Of a stretch of 64,000 nt of DNA, positions 7,853-17,706 are shown piece after piece (within the stretch, counting starts at the first letter, position 1; every line of letters begins with the position of its first letter). The notes under the pieces were generated by a model that was not told the DNA's origin, made no database searches, and saw nothing but the letters and a program-made list of their open reading frames with translations. Source of the DNA: Sungkyunkwania multivorans (GTDB lineage: Bacteria > Bacteroidota > Bacteroidia > Flavobacteriales > Flavobacteriaceae); assembly GCF_042675645.1 (NCBI RefSeq), contig NZ_JBHTJH010000004.1:806001-870000 (forward strand), written 5' to 3'. Both the position numbers and the translations under genes were made by a program.

Positions 7853-8239
7853 TTATTTGCAATATTTTGATTTGAAAATGGTTGTTTCAAAATGAAAAAA
7901 TCCTTTTTGCTTGGGAATATAGACAGGCATTGGCGAATCATACATTTCTTCCGTTTGTAATATGGGCATTTGAACTACATTATCCATCCTAGGGGCAATG
8001 ATCGGCAAAAGGGTTTTATACTCTACGCCATCTTCCAATTTTGAGGGGTTATCCGAAAATAACCCGTATTCTCGCTTTGCAAAGCTATCCTGTATGCTCG
8101 GAATTGTACCGTCTAATAGTTGTTGGAAATAATCCAAGTTTTCTTTTGTGTTAAAGGTGCGGTCTAACCCTTGACCGATGGCAAAAAGTGGTACAAGTGC
8201 GAGCGTGGCAAGTAAAAACGTTCTGTATATTGTTTTCAT
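7853..8239 (-). CDS. Exported hypothetical protein, 128 aa
   Basis: Signal peptide residues 1-22 (FLLATLALVPLFAIG) with predicted cleavage before Gln23. The mature part is about 105 residues with no cysteine until the C-terminal KYCK and no motif I recognise. Monocistronic on the minus strand, between tetR and a divergent hypothetical gene. Function unknown. Confidence 0.65.
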   Translation of the reverse strand: MKTIYRTFLLATLALVPLFAIGQGLDRTFNTKENLDYFQQLLDGTIPSIQDSFAKREYGLFSDNPSKLEDGVEYKTLLPIIAPRMDNVVQMPILQTEEMYDSPMPVYIPKQKGFFHFETTIFKSKYCK

Positions 8240-8485
8240 TGGTTGATTGTTGATTCGAATTTAAACAAATGCATTCAATTTATTAAGACACTTGCGTTAT
8301 TTTAAAATTTTAAAGCATGGCACGCACATCTTCTAGCATAGATACCTTGCTCATTCTTTCGTAATTGATACAATTTCAGTAACTTGTGAATCGTTAATTA
8401 ACAATGTGTTTTGACGAAAGGACCAATTGATTCTAAAATTTGGATCATAAATACTAACAAACCAAATTAATAAAAGCGATTTACT

Positions 8486-8935
8486 ATGGCAATTTCCAAA
8501 CTAACCGCCGGTGACTATATCGGGTACACCTTAGGCGGCAGCAAACCAACCATGTATTTTGAGAATGGACATTACACCCAGGTACATGATTATGCCGATA
8601 ATGTCGGATGGCATTCAAGTGGTGAGCGTCATCATTATGGAAATATTGGAATCGTTGGCCAATCCATCCTATCGCACATCTTCGAAATGCGGGATAGTGA
8701 AGTTCAAAAAGAAGAACTGAATCATTTCATTACAAAATTCAAAGCCGGGAACTATCGGTCTGATGCTCCAGAGGCTCGACTTTTCGAATGTTTTATAAAG
8801 GCAGGAGCGTTCTACATGCATGAATCCAGATCAAGATTGATAAGAAAGGATGATGTGGGGCATGACCGCAGATTTGACCTAGCATACATAGAAGATTTAC
8901 TTTCCAACGGACGGATCGCAGCGAACGAATACTAG
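8486..8935 (+). CDS. Hypothetical cytoplasmic protein, 149 aa
   Basis: No family recognised. No signal peptide or membrane segment. Notable residues are several His and aromatic residues in the first half (HYTQVHDY, WHSSGERHHYGN) and charged helices in the second. It is flanked by a 246-base upstream region containing the palindrome GTTAATTAAC (8393-8402) and by a strong terminator, so it is transcribed alone. The His-rich cluster could bind metal, but that is a guess. Confidence 0.7.
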   Translation: MAISKLTAGDYIGYTLGGSKPTMYFENGHYTQVHDYADNVGWHSSGERHHYGNIGIVGQSILSHIFEMRDSEVQKEELNHFITKFKAGNYRSDAPEARLFECFIKAGAFYMHESRSRLIRKDDVGHDRRFDLAYIEDLLSNGRIAANEY

Positions 8936-8942
8936 CAAAGGC

Positions 8943-8996
8943 AGCCGATTCTTCGGCTCTATAAATCATCGAGGCAGGGTTTTCCCTGCCTTTTCT
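8943..8996 (+). terminator. Rho-independent terminator with preceding hairpin
   Basis: A 6-bp hairpin AGCCGA/TCGGCT (8943-8958) is followed by GGCAGGG-TTTT-CCCTGCC (8973-8990) and TTTTCTGTT. The second hairpin plus T-run terminates the 149-aa gene. Confidence 0.85.
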
Positions 8997-9080
8997 GTTG
9001 ATAATTTTTTGATTTTATGATGCTATTTTAACGCTTATTCATTCACATTCGCTGTATCTTGCGGCTTTATTTCCCCTTTT

Positions 9081-11045
9081 ATGTTAAAATACTTCCTCTC
9101 ATTAGTTACGCTCTTATCGGTGCAATATTCTATTGGTCAAGTAGTCATCAACGAATTGGACGCCGACACCCCTAGTACAGATACTATGGAGATCATTGAG
9201 CTTAAATCTACGACACCGAACTTCTCGTTAAATGGTTATGTCTTGGTGCTATTCAATGGATCGACCAGTGGTGGCGACTCGAGCTATTTTGCTTTGGACC
9301 TCGATGGCTTTACCACGGACGTTAACGGAATATTGCTCATTGGCAGTAACGAGGTGGCTCCAGTACCCGAGTTTATTCTTTTTGATAACACCATTCAGAA
9401 TGGGACCGATGCCGTTGCCATTTACCTAGGAAATGACACCGATTTTCCTGATGGAACCTTGGCAACGACCACGAATCTTATCGACGCTTTGGTCTATGAC
9501 ACGAATGACCCTGATGATACAGTGCTCCAAGGGCTTCTCGACGTCACTATGCAGATCAATGAAGGGCAAAATGGCAATCAGTCCACAGAATCCATACAGC
9601 GCAGAAATGATGGCACCTATGAAGTGAAAGCACCCACACCTGGAGCGAACAATGATGGTAGTGGTGTGCAATTCAATGGCATTGCATTTTCAACAACTGC
9701 AGACGAATTCAATGAAGGTGATAGTATCGACATCACCTTTACCACGCAGACCAATGTGACAAGCGAATTGAATTTCGATTTCACTTTAGCTAACAGCACC
9801 TTTAATACCACAGATTATACCGGGAGTACTTCTGTGACCATCCCAACAGGACAAAATTCAGCGATAAGAACGATTCAGGTGACAGACGACATGAATGACG
9901 AGGGTGACGAGATAATGAAGATCACTTTCGGTGCTATTCCGTCTGGTTATAATCGACTGAATGATAACAAAGAGATACGTATCATAGATAACGATTTCAC
10001 TGTGGCTCCGTGGGGCACTCCATTAAGTCCAACCTTTGGAAATGTGACCAATACAGTACCCGCAGGATATTACGATTCCCTCGATGGTTTGGCAGATGCA
10101 GCCTTGGTTCAGGCAGTTCAAGATATCATTGCAGATCCGGTAACGGTACGTGCGCAGACCTACGCAGATGTGATTGATATTTTAAAGGAGGCGGATCAAA
10201 GTCCTTTGAACAGCAATCAGGTATGGTTGCTATACACCGAGCAACAAAGAAGAAAGATCGACTTTCAGTCGAGTGGTGGTAGCAGTGTAGGTCTTTGGAA
10301 TAGAGAACATACCTATCCACGTTCGCGGGGTGGTTTTAATGATATAGAGGCGGACGATATTGCCGATGGAAGGGATATTTTCTTTCCTACAAGGGCAGAT
10401 TCGCTACGCCATGCCAATTCTGACGCTCACGGTTTACGCGCTACCGATGGCCCCGAGAATAGCACGCGCGGAAACAAGGATTATGGCGAGTACTCAGGAC
10501 CTACAGGCACTCAAGGCAGTTGGCAAGGAGATGTGGCCCGATGTATTTTTTTCTTGACCATTCGTTACAATGGTTTGGAGGTGGTCAATGGAGACCCAGC
10601 GAACAATACGGTTGGGCAATTGGGAGATTTGGCAACCTTGTTGACATGGCATCGTAACGACCCTCCGGATGATTATGAGATGAATCGAAACAATGTGGTA
10701 TATACATGGCAGTTCAACCGTAATCCATTTATCGACCAACCCGACCTGGCAGAATATATCTGGGGCAATCAAGTAGGTAACACATGGATGAATACCTTGT
10801 CTATCGAAGAAAGTGAATTTTCCAATATTGAAGTGTTTCCTAATCCTGTACGCGAAAAGCTGTTTATAAAGGGGCTCGAAAGCCGCAGTGTTTTGAATTT
10901 ATATAGCGTTGAGGGTAGAAGGGTATATAGTACCGCGTTTGAAAGTGAAACTGAGATCGCACTAAATACCTTGCGCAGTGGGGTCTATATCTTAAAGATC
11001 ACTGCCCAAGGAAAAAACTTCGTTAGAAGATTGGTGATCGAATGA
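9081..11045 (+). CDS. Secreted endonuclease I with lamin-tail, Calx-beta and T9SS sorting domains
   Basis: A 654-aa secreted DNase. Order of domains: signal peptide (1-19, ending SIGQ), lamin-tail-like domain (about 20-190, beginning VVINELDADTPSTDTMEIIEL region), Calx-beta-like domain (about 195-305, with DEGDEIMKITF), bacterial endonuclease I domain (about 320-570) with the active-site block LWNREHTYPRSRGG near residue 405, and a C-terminal type IX sorting domain (about 580-654) starting with VFPNPV and ending YILKITAQGKNFVRRLVIE. The catalytic His is in REHTYP. Released or surface-attached through type IX secretion, it likely degrades extracellular DNA for nutrients. Confidence 0.93.
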   Translation: MLKYFLSLVTLLSVQYSIGQVVINELDADTPSTDTMEIIELKSTTPNFSLNGYVLVLFNGSTSGGDSSYFALDLDGFTTDVNGILLIGSNEVAPVPEFILFDNTIQNGTDAVAIYLGNDTDFPDGTLATTTNLIDALVYDTNDPDDTVLQGLLDVTMQINEGQNGNQSTESIQRRNDGTYEVKAPTPGANNDGSGVQFNGIAFSTTADEFNEGDSIDITFTTQTNVTSELNFDFTLANSTFNTTDYTGSTSVTIPTGQNSAIRTIQVTDDMNDEGDEIMKITFGAIPSGYNRLNDNKEIRIIDNDFTVAPWGTPLSPTFGNVTNTVPAGYYDSLDGLADAALVQAVQDIIADPVTVRAQTYADVIDILKEADQSPLNSNQVWLLYTEQQRRKIDFQSSGGSSVGLWNREHTYPRSRGGFNDIEADDIADGRDIFFPTRADSLRHANSDAHGLRATDGPENSTRGNKDYGEYSGPTGTQGSWQGDVARCIFFLTIRYNGLEVVNGDPANNTVGQLGDLATLLTWHRNDPPDDYEMNRNNVVYTWQFNRNPFIDQPDLAEYIWGNQVGNTWMNTLSIEESEFSNIEVFPNPVREKLFIKGLESRSVLNLYSVEGRRVYSTAFESETEIALNTLRSGVYILKITAQGKNFVRRLVIE

Positions 11046-11053
11046 TCGCTAAG

Positions 11054-12832
11054 TTACTCTGCAACGGCCTCTTGTAGGTCGTCTTCCAAAATGAAGCTTT
11101 CGAGCAAGGTGTCACTTTGCACGTAAAGAAGTTCCGCAACAGCTACCAGGTTTTTGATGATATTCTTTACCAAATGACTATCGATTGACAATGAAGATGC
11201 CATTTCACTTGTAATTCGTTTTTCTTGTAAGAGCATATTCAGTGTACCACTTGCTAGAACATCTTCTTCCTCTTCAGCGGCCTTTCTGATACGTTCCAAT
11301 TTTTTAATATGCTTGTCCGAAGACTTATCGATATTTGCAAGATATATTCTACGTAGTGTTTTGGTAATTCGCTGACGGAGCCTATTATATTCTCGATGCA
11401 TGTCCGAGTTATCTGTCTTTGCATAGGCGATCATATTTTCGTTCAGGGCATCAGCGTCTTTGATGATCTCCACCATCTTGCGATTGGCCACCTTGATCTT
11501 ATTGATGTCATTCATTTTTTCTTCGGTGAGGGAGAATTTTGTTTGCGCGCGGGTGGCATATGCTATGATCTCACTATAGATGTGCTTTACTTTTTTATAG
11601 TAGATCTCATTCACATCAATATCCACAATACCGGTAGATGATTTCACAAGTTTTTTTATTTTCTCACCAGATTTGATATCAGTACGATGAATGTTGAGAA
11701 CGTGTGCAACGATTTTGAAGACCGGACCTTCGTAGAGGCGTTTAGATTCATCAATAAGGGCTTTGATGGCAGTTTGCGGATATCTCATAGAAGCTTTACT
11801 CAAATATTTAGCGACATCCACCGCCGGTTCGGGCATTTCTTTGTAAGGAACTGCACGTTCTACAATTTTCACTATGAGCGGCACGAAGCCTATTAACACT
11901 AACATGTTTGTCATATTGAAAGCCGTATGAAAGGCAGACAACGCTACAGGAATTGCCAATGGAGAATCAAAAGCAGAGACGCCCTCATTTTGTGTAATAT
12001 AGTCGATAAGATTCAAAAACGGATAGAACAAGGCCAGCATCCAAATAACTCCTAGCACTTGTGATATCAAATGTGCACGAGCTGCTCTCTTAGCATTATA
12101 ATTAGCGACCAATGCTGCTAAATTGGCCGTGATTGTAGTTCCAATATTTTCACCTAGGACCATGGCGGCAGCCATATCAAACGGAATCCATCCTTCGTGG
12201 CACATCACCAACGTTAATGCCATGGTAGCACTAGAGGATTGAATAATGATGGTGAGTACGGTTCCAATGCACAAAAAGATAAGTACCGACCAAAATCCCT
12301 TATCGGTGTAATTTTGCAGCCAAGAAAGGACCTCTGGGCTATCTTGAATATTGGGAACAGCATCTTTAAGAAATTGAAGTCCAATGAACAAGACGGCAAA
12401 ACCAACGATAAAGTTGCCCCAATGTTTGGTCTTTATATTTTTAGAGAAGGTCAATAAAAAGCCCAAGGCGACAACGGGAAGAGCAATAGCGCTCATACTC
12501 ACTTTAAATCCTAGTAGCGTAATGAGCCATGCAGTAACCGTAGTTCCTATATTGGCTCCGAGAATGACCCCAACCGCCTCGGTAAGCGTCAATAAAGAGG
12601 CATTTACAAAGCTCACCACCATAAGTGTCGTAGCGGACGAGGATTGAATAGCGGCGGTGATCACAAAGCCTGTAAAAACAGCAAAGACACGATTAGATGT
12701 CATCGAGGCGAGAATGTTCCGCATACGGTCACCAGCGGCTTCCATGAGAGAGTCGCTCATCACTTTCATTCCGTATAAAAACAAGCCCAGTGCCCCGAGA
12801 AGCGTAAGAATATCAGTAAATCCGTAATTCAT
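11054..12832 (-). CDS. Na/Pi cotransporter with C-terminal PhoU-like domain
   Basis: Sodium-dependent phosphate transporter of the NptA/PNaS family in the inner membrane. Two inverted repeats each carry the QSSSAT motif (about residues 63-68 and 198-203), followed by GANIGTT and GENIGTT. About eight to ten membrane helices fill residues 5-325; residues 350-592 are soluble and helical, a PhoU-like regulatory domain rich in Lys/Glu. 592 aa is normal for this fused form. Convergent with the nuclease gene, 8 bases apart. Confidence 0.94.
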   Translation of the reverse strand: MNYGFTDILTLLGALGLFLYGMKVMSDSLMEAAGDRMRNILASMTSNRVFAVFTGFVITAAIQSSSATTLMVVSFVNASLLTLTEAVGVILGANIGTTVTAWLITLLGFKVSMSAIALPVVALGFLLTFSKNIKTKHWGNFIVGFAVLFIGLQFLKDAVPNIQDSPEVLSWLQNYTDKGFWSVLIFLCIGTVLTIIIQSSSATMALTLVMCHEGWIPFDMAAAMVLGENIGTTITANLAALVANYNAKRAARAHLISQVLGVIWMLALFYPFLNLIDYITQNEGVSAFDSPLAIPVALSAFHTAFNMTNMLVLIGFVPLIVKIVERAVPYKEMPEPAVDVAKYLSKASMRYPQTAIKALIDESKRLYEGPVFKIVAHVLNIHRTDIKSGEKIKKLVKSSTGIVDIDVNEIYYKKVKHIYSEIIAYATRAQTKFSLTEEKMNDINKIKVANRKMVEIIKDADALNENMIAYAKTDNSDMHREYNRLRQRITKTLRRIYLANIDKSSDKHIKKLERIRKAAEEEEDVLASGTLNMLLQEKRITSEMASSLSIDSHLVKNIIKNLVAVAELLYVQSDTLLESFILEDDLQEAVAE

Positions 12833-12938
12833 TAAAAACGCATTGATTTGTGCTTTAGCAAATCTTAATTCTTATAAGATGGTTTCTTTGGGCGAAATGA
12901 AGATAGTGATTTTGTCGCAACTTTGACAGGAAGTAGGA

Positions 12939-13667
12939 CTATCCTGCATGTATGATAAATATCGCGGGTCTTTTGTGTAGATCAACTTTAGTATGTTTCC
13001 ATTCTTTGATGGGCATCGTCTTAATATATTCGGTTGGTAATGTGATGTCGCAGGCAACGCATAGCAGTGTGTCGTTTTGGAGGTTGGAAGTGATGTCTGC
13101 TAACAATTTGTCATTCCGGTATGGGGTCTCAATAAATAATTGCGATTGATTTTTTTCTTTTGAAAGTTTCTCGAGACCTTTCAACGCTCTTTTTCTTTCC
13201 ATTTTATCAATGGGTAGATAACCATTGAAACAAAAACTTTGTCCGTTCATTCCTGAACTCATCATGGCCATTAAAATAGAGGAGGGGCCGACCAATGGAA
13301 CTACTTGGATACCTTTCTGGTGTGCCATTCGCACGATGTCCGCGCCTGGGTCAGCAATTCCCGGACAACCTGCATCCGACAAAATCCCCATATGCCGACC
13401 TTGCATGCAGGGATCTAAGAAATCCCGCATTTCGATAGGGTCGGTAAATTTATTGATGGTATTGATATTCAACGACGGCTGTGATTTACCCGGGACCATC
13501 GCCTTAACAAACGCTCGGCCTACCTTTTCATTTTCCATGATGTAGTCGTCCACGATCTCTACGATACGTTTTATAGACATGGGAAGCACTTCCAAGGGAG
13601 GATTCTGTCCTAGACGTGTGGGGATAAGATATAGTTTTCCAAGGGGAGTTGGGGAGGTGTTATCCAT
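12939..13667 (-). CDS. Tetrapyrrole-methylase-fold SAM methyltransferase (RsmI-related)
   Basis: 242 aa of the TP_methylase superfamily, related to RsmI (16S rRNA C1402 ribose methylation) but of the shorter group that flavobacteria carry next to dnaA. Motifs: YLIPTRLG at the N-terminus, the SAM-site block SDAGCPGIADPGADIV (about residue 100), LVGPSSILMAMMSSGMNGQSF, and ETPYRN. Substrate is not proven; RNA is likely from homology. Neighbouring LMW-PTPase and dnaA lie upstream on the same strand, with the dehydrogenase gene inserted between. Confidence 0.88.
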   Translation of the reverse strand: MDNTSPTPLGKLYLIPTRLGQNPPLEVLPMSIKRIVEIVDDYIMENEKVGRAFVKAMVPGKSQPSLNINTINKFTDPIEMRDFLDPCMQGRHMGILSDAGCPGIADPGADIVRMAHQKGIQVVPLVGPSSILMAMMSSGMNGQSFCFNGYLPIDKMERKRALKGLEKLSKEKNQSQLFIETPYRNDKLLADITSNLQNDTLLCVACDITLPTEYIKTMPIKEWKHTKVDLHKRPAIFIIHAG

Positions 13668-13700
13668 AGAACAAACGATTAGATGCTTCTACAAAGAAAA

Positions 13701-15092
13701 CTATTTTACCATTAACTTATTGTAAAACTTACGACCGTTAGCATCCTTTAGGGTTAAGAAATACATCCCTGCCGGTATGTTTGTGACTGTTATGGTCAAA
13801 TCTTCGATACCATCAAAAGATCTCTGTATCACGGTCTTTCCTGTGATGTCAAACATTATGAAAGACATCTTGTTGGCGATACCCTCGGGAAGTACGATCC
13901 GTATTTGTTCTTCAGCTGGATTCGGATAGATGTCAAGTTTGTTCGCGGAGAACTCTTCCGCGCTAAGCACGCTTTGAGAGATCTTATAGACCGTACCGCT
14001 TCCTAATCCAGCGATGTAAAGTTCTCCATTCACGTCTTCGCCAAAAGTGGAGAATCCATTACCGCCATATTGTCCGAGAATAGAGAGTGTCCAATTAGGG
14101 TCATTGTATGTTAGAATACCGATCTCGTCGCTGCAATAATCTGCAAAGAAATATAGGCCCTGCAAGGCAGGGTTTTCGGTTCCTCTGTAGCGATAACCTC
14201 CTGTGATGGAACAACGAAATGGACTTCCGCCGTAGGCATACTCACCTACGGGAGCCAAGGTTGATGAAAATGGTGGGCAACCACTGGTATTAAAATTACT
14301 GGATGCTTCATAACATCGCCATCCCATATTGCTTCCGCCTTGGCTTGGTGATACGACACTGATCTCTTCAAAGGAACTTTGACCAACATCCCCTATCCAT
14401 AGATCACCGTTAGATCGATCGAAGGACATTCTCCATGGATTACGCAGACCATATAGCCAGATTTCATCAGCCCGTGTATCTCCAGTTCCAGCGAATGGAT
14501 TTCCCGGAGGAATGGCATACGGAGAGCCGCCGTCCACATCAATTCGCAATACTTTTCCTAATAACAAGTTGTTGTTTTGGGCCCTATTTCCGGGGTCACC
14601 GCCACTGCCACCATCACCAGAGGATATGTACAAGTAGCCATCAACAGGGCTAAATGCGATGGCACCAGCATTATGATTGGAGAAGGGTTGAGTGTAGCTG
14701 AGTAAGACCTGCTCGGAATTTGGGTCAGCAATATCTGGGTTTGCGGTCACCGAAAAACGGGAGATAATGGTATCTCCACCGTTATCGGTATAATGAACAT
14801 AGAAGAATCCGTTGGTTTGATAATTTGGGTGAAACGCAAGTCCTAAAAGGCCCTGCTCATTACCAGTAGAACGAACACGACCATCGATATCCAAAAAAGG
14901 GGTGGTATTCACGCTGCCGTCAGAATTTACAACTCTGATAAATCCGTCTTGTTCAACGACAAATAATCGCGAATCATTCGCATGTTGTATATCAACTGGC
15001 TTGGTAAGGCCAGTGGCAAAGCTTTGCAGGTCTATTTGTTGTGCGCTAATGAGCGAGATGCTCAACAGGAAACATAGGTATAAAAATTTCAT
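13701..15092 (-). CDS. Secreted PQQ-type sugar dehydrogenase with T9SS sorting domain
   Basis: A six-bladed beta-propeller of the glucose/sorbosone dehydrogenase (GSDH) family. Signal peptide ends ISAQ. Family blocks include GLTKPVDI, GLLGLAFHPNY, FSNHNAGAIAFSPVDGYLYISSGDGGSGGDP in consecutive short pieces (about residues 138-167), and YGLRNPWRMSFD; the calcium/PQQ-site His is in NHNAG. The last 80 residues form a type IX sorting domain starting LDIYPNPAEEQ and ending KFYNKLMVK. It likely oxidises extracellular sugars or is a HIPL-like orphan, since PQQ use is not certain from sequence. Confidence 0.9.
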   Translation of the reverse strand: MKFLYLCFLLSISLISAQQIDLQSFATGLTKPVDIQHANDSRLFVVEQDGFIRVVNSDGSVNTTPFLDIDGRVRSTGNEQGLLGLAFHPNYQTNGFFYVHYTDNGGDTIISRFSVTANPDIADPNSEQVLLSYTQPFSNHNAGAIAFSPVDGYLYISSGDGGSGGDPGNRAQNNNLLLGKVLRIDVDGGSPYAIPPGNPFAGTGDTRADEIWLYGLRNPWRMSFDRSNGDLWIGDVGQSSFEEISVVSPSQGGSNMGWRCYEASSNFNTSGCPPFSSTLAPVGEYAYGGSPFRCSITGGYRYRGTENPALQGLYFFADYCSDEIGILTYNDPNWTLSILGQYGGNGFSTFGEDVNGELYIAGLGSGTVYKISQSVLSAEEFSANKLDIYPNPAEEQIRIVLPEGIANKMSFIMFDITGKTVIQRSFDGIEDLTITVTNIPAGMYFLTLKDANGRKFYNKLMVK

Positions 15093-15196
15093 AGGTAAAA
15101 GGTTCTTGGTTACACTAAAGATACGTAAAACCTATGATTTTTAGATGCTTGGGTATACAGTATTGATTTTTTTAGAAGTAATGATATGCATAAAAC

Positions 15197-15652
15197 TTAT
15201 TGCAATCGCTTCGAGAGTGCCTCACAGGCTTCGTCTAGCATTTTATAGACATTTTCAAAGCCTTGATCACCGCCATAATATGGGTCTGGTACATCCACGT
15301 TTTCATCTGGAAACACCAAGTTTAGAATACGGTCGACCTTTGCTCTCTCCTCATCGCTATCGGCCAATGCAATAATATCGTGATAATTGCTATTGTCCAT
15401 CGCGAAAATATGATCAAACTCTTCAAGGTCTTCTTTGGTAAGTTTTCTGCTGCGCTGATAGGTGATGTCTAGTCCATACCTCTTAGCGACTGCGATCGAT
15501 CGAGCGTCTGGGAGGTTGCCAACATGGTAACCGGCGGTTCCTGCAGAATCTACATAAAAACGATCTGGGTCTAACTTGGATGCTAAAATACCTTCGGCCA
15601 ATGGGGAACGACAAATATTACCCAAACATACCATCAATATCTTAGTTTTCAT
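15197..15652 (-). CDS. Low-molecular-weight protein-tyrosine phosphatase
   Basis: Cytoplasmic phosphatase acting on phosphotyrosine proteins. The P-loop CLGNICRS has nucleophile Cys9 and Arg15; the general acid Asp is in VPDPYYGG near residue 120. 151 aa is the usual length. It lies 12 bases downstream of dnaA, the common flavobacterial arrangement, so it is probably cotranscribed with dnaA. ATG start at 15652. Confidence 0.95.
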   Translation of the reverse strand: MKTKILMVCLGNICRSPLAEGILASKLDPDRFYVDSAGTAGYHVGNLPDARSIAVAKRYGLDITYQRSRKLTKEDLEEFDHIFAMDNSNYHDIIALADSDEERAKVDRILNLVFPDENVDVPDPYYGGDQGFENVYKMLDEACEALSKRLQ

Positions 15653-15664
15653 GCTAAAACAATT

Positions 15665-17092
15665 TTAAAGGGATAGCTTTTTGGTAAGGTCTTCTACGTA
15701 CTTTCTAAATTGTTTGTCGGTAGAGGAGAGGTTGTCCACTGTCTTGCAGGCATGCAAAACCGTGGCGTGATCTCTTTTTCCTATTTGCGACCCAATGCTG
15801 GCCAGTGAAGCCTTGGTGAATTTCTTTGCAAAGAACATGGCCAATTGTCTTGCTTGAACAATATGACGCTTGCGGGTCTTGGATTGTAGTGTCGATACAT
15901 CCATTTGGAAATAGTCTGAAACTACTTTCTGGATATAATCTATAGAAACTTCACGTTTGGTATTTTTAACAAACTTCTCAACAACCTGGGTGGCAAGTTC
16001 TAAGGTCACTTCGCGCTTATTGAAAGACGACTGAGCGATCAATGAGATAATGGCCCCTTCGAGTTCTCTAACGTTCGTCTTTATATTTTTTGCAACATAC
16101 TCCACGATGTCATCGGGCATGTCAACACCATCTCTATAAAGCTTATTCTTTAGAATGGAAATGCGCGTTTCAAAGTCTGGGTTTTGTAATTCTGCAGAAA
16201 GCCCCCATTTAAATCGCGATAGCAAACGTTGCTCGATATCCTGCATGTCCACAGGTGCTTTATCCGAAGTAAGGATCACCTGTTTGCCATTCTGGTGCAA
16301 ATGGTTGAAGATATGGAAGAAAACATCCTGCGTCCCGGTCTTACCCGAGAAAAATTGAACGTCATCTATGATCAACACGTCGATCAATTGATAGAAGTGT
16401 ATAAAATCGTTTCGAGTATTCTTCTTTACAGAATCTATGTATTGCTGGGTAAATTTCTCGGCAGAGATGTATAATACCGTTTTCTCTGGGTATTTATCCT
16501 TGATCTCCACGCCGATGGCATGAGCCAAATGCGTCTTTCCTAGACCAACGCCTCCAAATACCAACAGCGGGTTAAAAGAGGTGCCACCAGGCTTGTTGGC
16601 CACGGCCATCCCCGCGGATCTTGCCAACCGATTGGAGTCACCTTCTAAGAAATTGTCGAAGTTGTAGTTTGGGTTTAGTTGGGATTCGATCTTTACATTC
16701 CTGATACCTGGTATCACAAAAGGATTGCGAAGTTCGGGATTCTTGTTCTTTATGGGAACATCGATCTCTTGTGCCTTTACTTGCTCGCGATTGGCACTCG
16801 GGATCTTTTCGGTGAACGGTTGACGATTGCCATAGGTGTTCTCCATTTTGATGATATAGACCAGGCGTGCCGTCTCACCCAACTCTTTCCTAAGTGCTAC
16901 TTTCAAGAGTTTTACATAGTGCTCTTCGAGCCACTCATAAAAAAATTTACTTGGAACTTGAATGCTTAGGGCGTTATCGGTAAGCTTAATGGCCTTGATA
17001 GGTTCAAACCATGTTTTATAAGCCTGGGGCTGTATATTATCCTTTATAAAAGAAAGACAGTTATCCCATACCGATTTTGCAGTCACATTCAT
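15665..17092 (-). CDS. dnaA: Chromosomal replication initiator DnaA
   Basis: 475-aa AAA+ initiator that opens oriC. Domain I residues 1-80 (AYKTWFEPIKAIKL), a linker to about 135, AAA+ domain with Walker A GGVGLGKT at 180-187 and Walker B VLIIDDVQFF, sensor SRFKWGLSAEL, and domain IV with the DnaA signature KRDHATVLHACKTV near residue 445. Complete. The 200 bases upstream are AT-rich but have no cluster of TTATCCACA boxes, so an origin here is not demonstrated. Downstream LMW-PTPase follows at 12 bases. Confidence 0.98.
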   Translation of the reverse strand: MNVTAKSVWDNCLSFIKDNIQPQAYKTWFEPIKAIKLTDNALSIQVPSKFFYEWLEEHYVKLLKVALRKELGETARLVYIIKMENTYGNRQPFTEKIPSANREQVKAQEIDVPIKNKNPELRNPFVIPGIRNVKIESQLNPNYNFDNFLEGDSNRLARSAGMAVANKPGGTSFNPLLVFGGVGLGKTHLAHAIGVEIKDKYPEKTVLYISAEKFTQQYIDSVKKNTRNDFIHFYQLIDVLIIDDVQFFSGKTGTQDVFFHIFNHLHQNGKQVILTSDKAPVDMQDIEQRLLSRFKWGLSAELQNPDFETRISILKNKLYRDGVDMPDDIVEYVAKNIKTNVRELEGAIISLIAQSSFNKREVTLELATQVVEKFVKNTKREVSIDYIQKVVSDYFQMDVSTLQSKTRKRHIVQARQLAMFFAKKFTKASLASIGSQIGKRDHATVLHACKTVDNLSSTDKQFRKYVEDLTKKLSL

Positions 17093-17292
17093 GCTTTTAA
17101 TGAGAGATTTTTATTCGTTAGTTAGGTTGCAAAAAAAAAGAGAAAGGATAATTCTCTTAGTTTTCTAGACAGAGCAAATATGTGAACAAAAAATGTAAAA
17201 AAAAAATGATTATGCTATTGAATTTCTGGTTTTTTTTCCCCATACTTACACAACGCTAACTTTACGTTATCTTAACAAATCCATTTCCTATC

Positions 17293-17706
17293 TTGAGTAA
17301 TAAAATTGGTACAACCCAAGTAAGGGTTCGTTACGGTGAGACCGACCAAATGGGTATCGTTTATTACGGGAATTACCCGCAATACCTTGAGGTTGGACGA
17401 GTTGAGTGGCTTAGAAAATTAGGGGTTTCCTACAAATTCATGGAAGAAAATGGCATTATGCTTCCTGTGATCAGTCTTCATGTCAACTACAAGAAATCGG
17501 CAACCTACGATGATTTGTTGACGGTGAGAACCATGCTCGTAAAAAAACCCAATGTACGCATAGAATTTGATTACGAAATTATCAACGAAAAAGGAGAGAT
17601 CGTTGTCACAGCAAATACCCAACTGGCTTTTATAAATATGAAGACTGGAAGACCTACAAAATGCCCCAATTATATTTTAGAAAAACTAGAGGGTGAAACT
17701 TTTTAA
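17293..17706 (+). CDS. Acyl-CoA thioesterase, YbgC/FadM type
   Basis: 137-aa hotdog thioesterase. The N-terminal motif VRYGETDQMGIVYYGNYPQY carries the catalytic Asp (TDQMG) and is near-canonical YbgC; the rest is colinear with the family. Start is TTG at 17293: no ATG lies in frame before the conserved RVRYGETD, and the family normally begins 8-10 residues before it. Divergent from dnaA, a pairing common in flavobacteria. Its stop overlaps the convergent YigZ gene stop by 4 bases. Confidence 0.92.
   Translation: MSNKIGTTQVRVRYGETDQMGIVYYGNYPQYLEVGRVEWLRKLGVSYKFMEENGIMLPVISLHVNYKKSATYDDLLTVRTMLVKKPNVRIEFDYEIINEKGEIVVTANTQLAFINMKTGRPTKCPNYILEKLEGETF

Noticed and set aside
17093..17292. Possible oriC next to dnaA
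   Set aside because: AT-rich, but I see no cluster of TTATCCACA-like boxes, only TGTGAACAA with two mismatches. Cumulative GC skew of the whole chromosome would decide.
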